Assembly (NCBI GenBank): GCA_002455605.1
Contig: DKLE01000033.1
Coordinates: 1-10,163 of the forward strand
Length of the DNA stretch: 10,163 nt
Direction of reading: 5' to 3'
Origin: Firmicutes bacterium UBA6648
GTDB lineage: Bacteria; Bacillota; Clostridia; Peptostreptococcales; Anaerovoracaceae
The notes under the pieces are model-generated. The model saw only the letters and a list, made by a program, of their open reading frames with translations, was not told where the DNA came from and did no database searches. This document shows positions 5,296 to 10,163 of this stretch, one piece after another (position 1 is the stretch's first letter; each line of letters starts with the position of its first letter). The translations under genes were made by a program, and so were the position numbers.

Positions 5296-6513
5296 ATGCT
5301 TATATATATTGCAAGACAACCCATTTTTGATCAACTAAAAGATGTTGTTGCTTATGAACTATTATACAGAGATCCGGAGACACAAACGGCTTACATCAAA
5401 GATGCCAATGCCGCCACAAACTCGGTACTTATGGCAAGTACATTGGTTGCGTCTTTTGAGAAGCTGGTGGAAGGGAAACGTGCTTATATTAATTTCACAA
5501 AAGACTTGATCAACGACGGTACTCCATTGTTGTTCTCAAAGGATTATATGACCATAGAAATTTTAGAAGATATTGTCCCCGATGCAGGCTTTATGCAAAA
5601 GCTTCTTAACCTGAAAGACAAGGGATATACTTTGGCTCTGGATGACTTCACGCTCCACTACCCTTATACTGAAATTATTAATCTGGTGGATATAATAAAG
5701 GTAGACTTTTTACTGACAAGCCCTTCGGATCAAATAGAAATCATAAAAAAATTTAATCGTCCCGGCCTTAAATTTTTAGCTGAAAAAGTAGAAACGGCTA
5801 AAGAATTTGAACGTGCTAAATCCATGGGCTATGACTATTTTCAAGGCTATTATTTTTCTAAGCCTTGTATTTTTAAATATAAAGATATTAATAGTCTGGT
5901 TTCCAGTCATTTTGAAATCATCCGAGCTTTGGACAGTCATAATCCCACTTATACCAAACTGGTATCAATATTTGAAAAAGACGTATCATTGACTTATAAA
6001 TTGTTTAAGTTTGCTAATTCTCCTATTTATGGAGGAATTGAACAAATAAATACCGTACGGCAAGCGCTTGTCCGTTTAGGTTTTTCCAATATACGCAAAT
6101 GGATGTACTTAATTATACTTCGGTCTATGTATACCGGCCAAAGTGATGAATTAGTCTCTGTTTGTCTTCAGCGGGCTAAAATGCTGGAAATAATAGCCCC
6201 TTACTGTGGATTCAGCGATCGGGCTTCGGAATGTTTCTTAATCGGATTATTCTCCATGTTAGATGTTCTTACAGATAAAAATATTGTGGATGTTTTAGAG
6301 GATCTGCCATTGTCAATCGAAACCAAAGAAGCCATTATTAATAAAGAAAATACCTTAGGTCGGCCTTTAAAGCTGGCAATAGCTTATGAAAAAGGCGATT
6401 GGAGCGAAGTCGAAAGGCTATGCAGACTATTGAAACTGAACCCTTCCAACATTACCACAGCCTACATGGAATCTGCCCAATGGGCTTCTGAAATAATCCA
6501 ATTTACTTTTTAA
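5296..6513 (+). CDS. EAL-HDOD (YuxH-type) signalling protein with degenerate EAL domain
   Basis: A 405-residue cytoplasmic protein with an N-terminal EAL domain (about 1-200) and a C-terminal HDOD domain (about 205-385). EAL-domain marks are YELLYR (20-25) in place of the EAL signature, INFTKD (65-70), IEILE (87-91), LDDF (115-118), IKVDF (134-138), LAEKVET (161-167) and YFQGYYFSKP (181-190). The loop after DDF is TLHYPYT rather than GTGYSS, and the EAL motif reads ELL, as in the YuxH-type family, so catalysis is doubtful. It may bind c-di-GMP or partner proteins instead. HDOD marks include LTYKLFKFANSPIYGG (232-247) and INTVRQALVRLGF (251-263). It is transcribed divergently from the feo operon and ends at a strong bidirectional terminator. 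Targets are unknown. Confidence 0.9.
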   Translation: MLIYIARQPIFDQLKDVVAYELLYRDPETQTAYIKDANAATNSVLMASTLVASFEKLVEGKRAYINFTKDLINDGTPLLFSKDYMTIEILEDIVPDAGFMQKLLNLKDKGYTLALDDFTLHYPYTEIINLVDIIKVDFLLTSPSDQIEIIKKFNRPGLKFLAEKVETAKEFERAKSMGYDYFQGYYFSKPCIFKYKDINSLVSSHFEIIRALDSHNPTYTKLVSIFEKDVSLTYKLFKFANSPIYGGIEQINTVRQALVRLGFSNIRKWMYLIILRSMYTGQSDELVSVCLQRAKMLEIIAPYCGFSDRASECFLIGLFSMLDVLTDKNIVDVLEDLPLSIETKEAIINKENTLGRPLKLAIAYEKGDWSEVERLCRLLKLNPSNITTAYMESAQWASEIIQFTF

Positions 6514-6540
6514 AAAACATTTTTGCATTTATCCATATAC

Positions 6541-6571
6541 AAAAGAGGTATCTTTATCCGATACCTCTTTT
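6541..6571. terminator. Bidirectional terminator between EAL-HDOD and fumarase genes
   Basis: The arms AAAAGAGGTATC (6541-6552) and GATACCTCTTTT (6560-6571) pair perfectly over 12 bp around a 7-nt loop. Each strand reads a T-run at the end of the stem. It lies 27 nt past the EAL-HDOD stop and 8 nt past the convergent fumarase beta stop, so it probably ends both transcripts. Confidence 0.88.
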
Positions 6572-6579
6572 GGCTTTTA

Positions 6580-7167
6580 TTATCTCTTGTTACCGTCTTT
6601 TTGCTCTAAATAGGCAGCAGGGCCCATCTCATATAGATTATTACCTTTACTGTCAATCACAACAGTTACAGGAAAATCGATCACTTCCAATTCTCTGACA
6701 GCTTCTGCCCCTAAATCATCAAAAGCGATCACTTGAGATTTCACAATGCTCCTGGCAATCAATGCTCCTGCTCCTCCAATAGCTGCAAAATATACAGCAC
6801 CGTTTCTCACCGCAGCTTCCATTACTTTCTTTGATCTTTGCCCTTTTCCGATCATTGCAGACTGCCCCAGATCTAAAAAACGAGGAGCATAATCATCCAT
6901 TCTGTAGCTTGTGGTAGGTCCGGCAGCTCCGATAGCATAACCTGGTTTCTCAGGAGTAGGCCCTACATAATAAATAATAGCGCCTTTCAAATCAAAGGGC
7001 AGCTTTTCCTCTTGATCCAGCAATTCAGTCAACCTTTTATGAGCTGCATCCCGCGCTGTATAAATAGTACCCGAAATCAGCACGCTGTCTCCTGCTTCAA
7101 GCCCTCTCAGCTTTTCTTTCGTGAAAGGAAAGTCCAAACGTTTTATCTTTTTTGTTGTTTGTTCCAT
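6580..7167 (-). CDS. Class I fumarate hydratase, beta (C-terminal) subunit
   Basis: A 195-residue Fe-S hydro-lyase C-terminal-type subunit that partners with the alpha subunit to interconvert fumarate and L-malate. Visible family motifs are TARDAAHKR (37-45), GPTTSYRMD (83-91), GKGQRS (107-112) and AIGGAGAL (129-136). The length fits two-subunit enzymes of anaerobes, where E. coli FumA and FumB instead carry both parts in one chain. L-tartrate dehydratase beta subunits belong to the same family, so tartrate or a related acid cannot be excluded. The start ATG 7167 lies 9 nt after the alpha stop, and its AGGAGGGG ribosome site overlaps that stop codon, so the two subunits are translationally coupled. 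The bidirectional hairpin at 6541-6571 ends the transcript. Confidence 0.92.
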   Translation of the reverse strand: MEQTTKKIKRLDFPFTKEKLRGLEAGDSVLISGTIYTARDAAHKRLTELLDQEEKLPFDLKGAIIYYVGPTPEKPGYAIGAAGPTTSYRMDDYAPRFLDLGQSAMIGKGQRSKKVMEAAVRNGAVYFAAIGGAGALIARSIVKSQVIAFDDLGAEAVRELEVIDFPVTVVIDSKGNNLYEMGPAAYLEQKDGNKR

Positions 7168-7176
7168 GCTCCCCTC

Positions 7177-8019
7177 CTACAATATTCTTTCTTCATGTCT
7201 GGAAACGTGACAGTTGATGTTAACGGCAACAGGCATGCCGGCAATGTGAGTGGGAAAAGTTTTAATCTTAACGGCTAAAGCCGTAGTTTTTCCTCCTAAG
7301 CCTTGGGGGCCAATACCCAAGTCATTAATTCTATCTAATAATTCTGCTTCCATCCTTTTATAATATTCATCTTCATTTGGCGCATCAAAAGGAATCAGCA
7401 AGGCTTCCTTTGCCATCAATGCAGCTCTGTCAAAAGTACCTCCGATTCCTACTCCTACTACTACCGGAGGACAGGGATTTGCCCCGGCATCCTTCACCAC
7501 CTGTACAATAAAATCCTTTACTCCTTTTTCCCCTGCTGCCGGAGGAAACATTTTTATCTGACTCATATTTTCTGATCCAAAACCTTTTGGGGCAAAGGTT
7601 ACTTTCACTTTGTCACCTGGTACGATTTCATAGTGTATATGTGCAGGTGTGTTGTCTCCCGTATTACCTCTTCTGATGGGATCCTTCACCACCGATTTTC
7701 TTAAATAGCCTTCTGCATACCCTCTTCTTACACCTTCGTTCACTGCATCTTCCAGATTTCCTCCCATAAAGTGTACATCTTGCCCCATTTCCAAAAAAAC
7801 ACACGCCATCCCGGTATCCTGGCATAAAGGGAAAGTCCCTTCCTTCGCAATTTTTATATTCTCTTCAATATTTTTCAATATTTCTTCTGCCACAGGCCAA
7901 TCTTCATTTTTCCGGCAATCACTAAGGGTTTTGCATACATCATTACTTAAATTATGATTTGCAGCAATTGCCATTTCTGCGATTGCCTGCGTGATATGGG
8001 ATACATTTATTTCTCTCAC
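7177..8019 (-). CDS. Class I fumarate hydratase, alpha (Fe-S) subunit
   Basis: A 280-residue subunit carrying the oxygen-labile [4Fe-4S] cluster of class I fumarase or related tartrate dehydratase. The three cluster cysteines expected for the family are Cys66 (PLCQDTG), Cys183 (NPCPPVVVGVGIGG) and Cys270 (NINCHVSRH). The RRGNTGDNTPAHIHYE (116-131) and GPQGLGGKTTAL (237-248) segments are also characteristic. The start is GTG (8019-8017) with AAGGAG about 8 nt upstream; the nearby ATG at 8026 runs into a stop after three codons, so GTG is favoured. In a fermentative anaerobe it probably serves fumarate/malate interconversion in a partial reverse citrate cycle or amino acid catabolism. No clear promoter was identified in the 82 nt shared with spoIID. 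Confidence 0.93.
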   Translation of the reverse strand: MREINVSHITQAIAEMAIAANHNLSNDVCKTLSDCRKNEDWPVAEEILKNIEENIKIAKEGTFPLCQDTGMACVFLEMGQDVHFMGGNLEDAVNEGVRRGYAEGYLRKSVVKDPIRRGNTGDNTPAHIHYEIVPGDKVKVTFAPKGFGSENMSQIKMFPPAAGEKGVKDFIVQVVKDAGANPCPPVVVGVGIGGTFDRAALMAKEALLIPFDAPNEDEYYKRMEAELLDRINDLGIGPQGLGGKTTALAVKIKTFPTHIAGMPVAVNINCHVSRHEERIL

Positions 8020-8048
8020 CGCTGCATCTCCTTTTTATTTTTTTGTTA

Positions 8049-8078
8049 GTCATACTTTGTCCTCATCATTAATATAAT
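8049..8078 (+). promoter_or_regulatory. spoIID: Putative sigma-E promoter of spoIID
   Basis: GTCATACT (8049-8056) resembles the sigma-E -35 element and AATATAAT (8071-8078) matches the CATACAAT-type -10 at 6 of 8 positions, with 14 bp between, the usual sigma-E spacing. It lies 23 nt before the spoIID ATG, itself preceded by GAGAGG (8089-8094) with 7-nt spacing. spoIID is a classical mother-cell sigma-E gene in Bacillus and Clostridia. Confidence 0.55.
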
Positions 8079-8101
8079 AAACTAAACTGAGAGGAATTAC
8101 T

Positions 8102-9103
8102 ATGAGAATAACGAAAAAAACTATTTTATATGTGGTTATCGCAGAGCTGTTTTTCTTCATCCTTCTGCCTGCCGTGCTATTAGGCATAAATGGCATTTTT
8201 CATAAGCTTCCCAGTCCCGAAATACCACAGATACTTGGAAATAAAATCGATACTCCCGAATACATAAACGTTTACCGTCACGCTTACGGAGTTACCGAGG
8301 TTATTCCTTTTGAAGATTACGTAAAAGGCGTTGTCGCCGGAGAAATGCCGTCTAATTTTGAACCTGAAGCGTTAAAAGCTCAGGCAGTGGCGGCAAGAAC
8401 CTATTCACTTTCAAAAATAATGCGTTCCGGTGAAGGAGGAAATCCTCCTGCACATCCTGATGCCCCCTTGTGCGACGATACCCATTGTCAGGTTTATAGG
8501 AGTGTTTATGATCTTACATCCCTAAAGGGTGAAGTATGGATGAATGAAGACTGGCAAAAAATATGTAATGCCGTGGATTCAACAAAAGGCCAGCTTATGT
8601 ATTATGACGGCAAGCTTGCAGAGCAGGCGCTCTTTCACTCTTCCAGCGGCGGTCATACGGAAAATTCAGAAGATGTCTTTGCCTCCGCGGTTCCTTACTT
8701 AAGAAGCGTAGAAAGCCCTTATGAAGAAGAGGCTACACATCAAAAAGAAGTAAAATATTTTTCCGCCAAGGATTTTGTATATTTACTGAATCTGAAATAT
8801 CCCAATCGAAAGCTTTCATCGTCCGTTCAAAGCATTAATGTAATTTCCAAAAGTGCTGGAGGGCGTGTAGAGGATATTAAAATAAATGAGTCTACTTACA
8901 AAGGCAGAGAAGTGAGAGATGCCCTGGGTCTATCCTCCGCAAACTTTGAGACCGCATTCGACGGAAGTACCATCACAATAACCAGCAATGGATTTGGTCA
9001 CGGTGTAGGAATGAGTCAATACGGTGCCAATGGCATGGCCGAACGAGGCTCCAATTATAAAGAAATACTGGAGCATTACTATACCGGAGTAAAAATATAC
9101 TAA
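8102..9103 (+). CDS. spoIID: Stage II sporulation protein D (SpoIID), peptidoglycan lytic transglycosylase
   Basis: A 333-residue mother-cell membrane protein of the engulfment machinery, which cuts glycan strands denuded of stem peptides. It has an N-terminal signal-anchor (about 8-30), then the SpoIID domain. The catalytic Glu is probably Glu81 in VVAGEMPSNFEPEALKAQA. Other family marks are AARTYS (97-102), the Cys pair 124/129 around DDTH (a metal site has been reported in a clostridial homologue), HSSSGGHTE (179-187) and FGHGVGMSQYGA (298-309). Length is normal. Expression probably depends on sigma-E through the element at 8049-8078. It is divergent from the fumarase genes and convergent with murA. 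No spoIIQ or spoIIID follows, unlike the usual order in Bacillus and C. difficile. Confidence 0.95.
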   Translation: MRITKKTILYVVIAELFFFILLPAVLLGINGIFHKLPSPEIPQILGNKIDTPEYINVYRHAYGVTEVIPFEDYVKGVVAGEMPSNFEPEALKAQAVAARTYSLSKIMRSGEGGNPPAHPDAPLCDDTHCQVYRSVYDLTSLKGEVWMNEDWQKICNAVDSTKGQLMYYDGKLAEQALFHSSSGGHTENSEDVFASAVPYLRSVESPYEEEATHQKEVKYFSAKDFVYLLNLKYPNRKLSSSVQSINVISKSAGGRVEDIKINESTYKGREVRDALGLSSANFETAFDGSTITITSNGFGHGVGMSQYGANGMAERGSNYKEILEHYYTGVKIY

Positions 9104-9104
9104 A

Positions 9105-9128
9105 AAAGGGACCCTATAAGGTCCCTTT
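9105..9128. terminator. Bidirectional terminator between spoIID and murA
   Basis: The arms AAAGGGACC (9105-9113) and GGTCCCTTT (9120-9128) pair over 9 bp with a 6-nt loop. It begins 1 nt after the spoIID stop. Read on the minus strand it ends in TTTTTT, a strong intrinsic terminator for murA; on the plus strand the tail is weaker (CCCTTGCTTT). Confidence 0.85.
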
Positions 9129-9137
9129 CCCTTGCTT

Positions 9138-10163
9138 TCATTCTTCTACTCTTATGATCGTTGCACCGATTCCTCTGAATTTCTCAACAAACTTTTCATA
9201 TCCTCGTTCAATATGATAAATTTCAGATATCTCAGTTGTTCCTTCTGCCGTAAGACCCGCTAAAACCAAAGCGGCACCCGCTCTTAAATCCGTAGAAATA
9301 ACCTGAGCTCCCTGAAGAATCTTTTCTCCTTGAATTACAGCGCTTCTACCTTCAATCTTTATATTTGCACCCATTCGGTTCAATTCGCCCACATGCATAA
9401 ACCGGTTCTCAAAAACAGTTTCAATTACTATACTGGAACCCTTGACAGTTGCCAGTAAAGACATAAACTGAGACTGCATATCAGTGGGGAAGCCAGGATA
9501 AGGCAATGTCTTTATATCAGTAGTAGTAAGCGGACCCACATCCCCTCTTACTATCATTCCTTCATCGGTAATCTCCACAGCTGCGCCGCATTCTTTCAGC
9601 TTTGCAATAATAGGCTTCACATGATCAGGTACTACATTTTTGATCAGGACATTCCCCCTTGTAATGGCCGCAGCCACCATAAAGGTTCCTGTTTCAATCC
9701 TATCTGGTATAACAGAGTGTTTTGCGCCGTGCAGAGCCTGAACGCCTTCTATTTTTATAGTGTCTGTACCTGCTCCCTTAATTTTAGCACCCATCCTGTT
9801 TAAGAAGTTCGCCAAATCTACTATTTCCGGTTCTTCTGCAACGTTCTCCAAAATAGTAATTCCTTCAGCCAATACAGCTGCCATCATAATATTTTCCGTT
9901 GCACCTACACTTGGAAAGTCCAAGTAAACATTGTTACCAATGAGTTTATCTGCAACAGCTTCAACATATCCATGACCTTCGATGATTTGCGCCCCAAGGG
10001 CCTGAAATCCTTTTAAATGCAAATCAATCGGCCTTGCACCTATAGCACAGCCTCCCGGAAGTGCAATTCGGGCTTTTCCGGTTCTTGCTAAAAGCGGTCC
10101 CATAACCAGTATAGACGCCCTCATCTTCTTCACCAGCTCATATGGGGCCTCATCCGTTACGAT
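9138..10163 (-). CDS. murA: UDP-N-acetylglucosamine 1-carboxyvinyltransferase (MurA), N-terminus outside window
   Basis: Cytoplasmic enzyme of the first committed step of peptidoglycan synthesis, transferring enolpyruvate from PEP to UDP-GlcNAc. The 342 codons present are open to the window edge and start in mid-protein (VTDEAPYELVKKMRAS), so roughly the first 75-80 residues of a normal chain of about 420 are missing. The GTG at 10133 is internal, not a start. The PEP-binding and fosfomycin-reactive Cys lies in LPGGCAIGARPID, and PYPGFPTDMQSQFM and ENRFMHVGELNRMGA are typical of the second half. The C-terminal RGYEKFVEKFRGIGA is intact. Many Firmicutes have two MurA paralogues; which this is cannot be told. 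It converges on spoIID across a shared hairpin. Confidence 0.97.
   Translation of the reverse strand: MVTDEAPYELVKKMRASILVMGPLLARTGKARIALPGGCAIGARPIDLHLKGFQALGAQIIEGHGYVEAVADKLIGNNVYLDFPSVGATENIMMAAVLAEGITILENVAEEPEIVDLANFLNRMGAKIKGAGTDTIKIEGVQALHGAKHSVIPDRIETGTFMVAAAITRGNVLIKNVVPDHVKPIIAKLKECGAAVEITDEGMIVRGDVGPLTTTDIKTLPYPGFPTDMQSQFMSLLATVKGSSIVIETVFENRFMHVGELNRMGANIKIEGRSAVIQGEKILQGAQVISTDLRAGAALVLAGLTAEGTTEISEIYHIERGYEKFVEKFRGIGATIIRVEE

Noticed and set aside
8045..8060. GTTAG half-site near the fumarase/spoIID divergent promoter
   Set aside because: There is no matching CTAAC at the required spacing, so iron control of the fumarase genes is not supported.
1..10163. CRISPR array, tRNA or rRNA gene, insertion sequence or phage genes
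   Set aside because: No regular repeat-spacer pattern, cloverleaf-like sequence, transposase or integrase frame, or long terminal repeats were seen; gene content is core-like.

Overview
The window looks like chromosomal DNA of a low-GC, anaerobic, spore-forming member of the Clostridia. The evidence is a SpoIID sporulation protein, a two-subunit oxygen-sensitive class I fumarase, a Clostridium-type short-chain flavodoxin, a clostridial FeoA-FeoA-FeoB ferrous iron transporter with its small Cys-rich membrane partner, and strong AGGAGG-type ribosome binding sites. I cannot name the genus or species.

Layout. Positions 1-2060 (minus strand) hold an apparent four-gene operon: DUF3793 protein, flavodoxin, DUF2325 protein and a stand-alone HD-GYP domain protein, ending in a hairpin at 7-48. 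Positions 2097-5141 (minus strand) hold the feo operon: feoA, a second feoA, feoB and a FeoB-associated Cys-rich membrane protein. A perfect 11-bp-arm palindrome follows its last gene. Position 5296 starts a divergent plus-strand gene for an EAL-HDOD signalling protein, closed by a bidirectional terminator at 6541-6571. Positions 6580-8019 (minus) encode the beta and alpha subunits of a class I fumarase-type hydro-lyase. Divergent from them is spoIID (plus, 8102-9103), with a good match to a sigma-E promoter. It converges on a partial murA (minus, 9138 to the window end) across a shared hairpin.

How the parts fit. The two left-hand operons seem to share control. A 16-bp inverted repeat of the form GTTAG-N6-CTAAC overlaps the predicted promoter of each (one copy before DUF3793, three copies 33-34 bp apart before feoA), and another copy lies inside feoB. 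The genes (ferrous iron import, flavodoxin as the usual iron-sparing stand-in for ferredoxin, two small Cys-rich proteins, two uncharacterised families) make a coherent iron-limitation regulon. The half-sites recall those of DtxR-family metal repressors, but the spacing does not match the textbook DtxR/IdeR box, so the regulator is unidentified.

The most unusual point is the HD-GYP protein, a predicted cyclic di-GMP phosphodiesterase. Its start overlaps the end of the DUF2325 gene, so it appears to be the last gene of this putative iron-regulated operon. With the degenerate EAL-HDOD protein divergent from feoA, the iron locus is bracketed by two c-di-GMP-type proteins. The right half (fumarase, spoIID, murA) is ordinary housekeeping and sporulation content, apart from its gene order.
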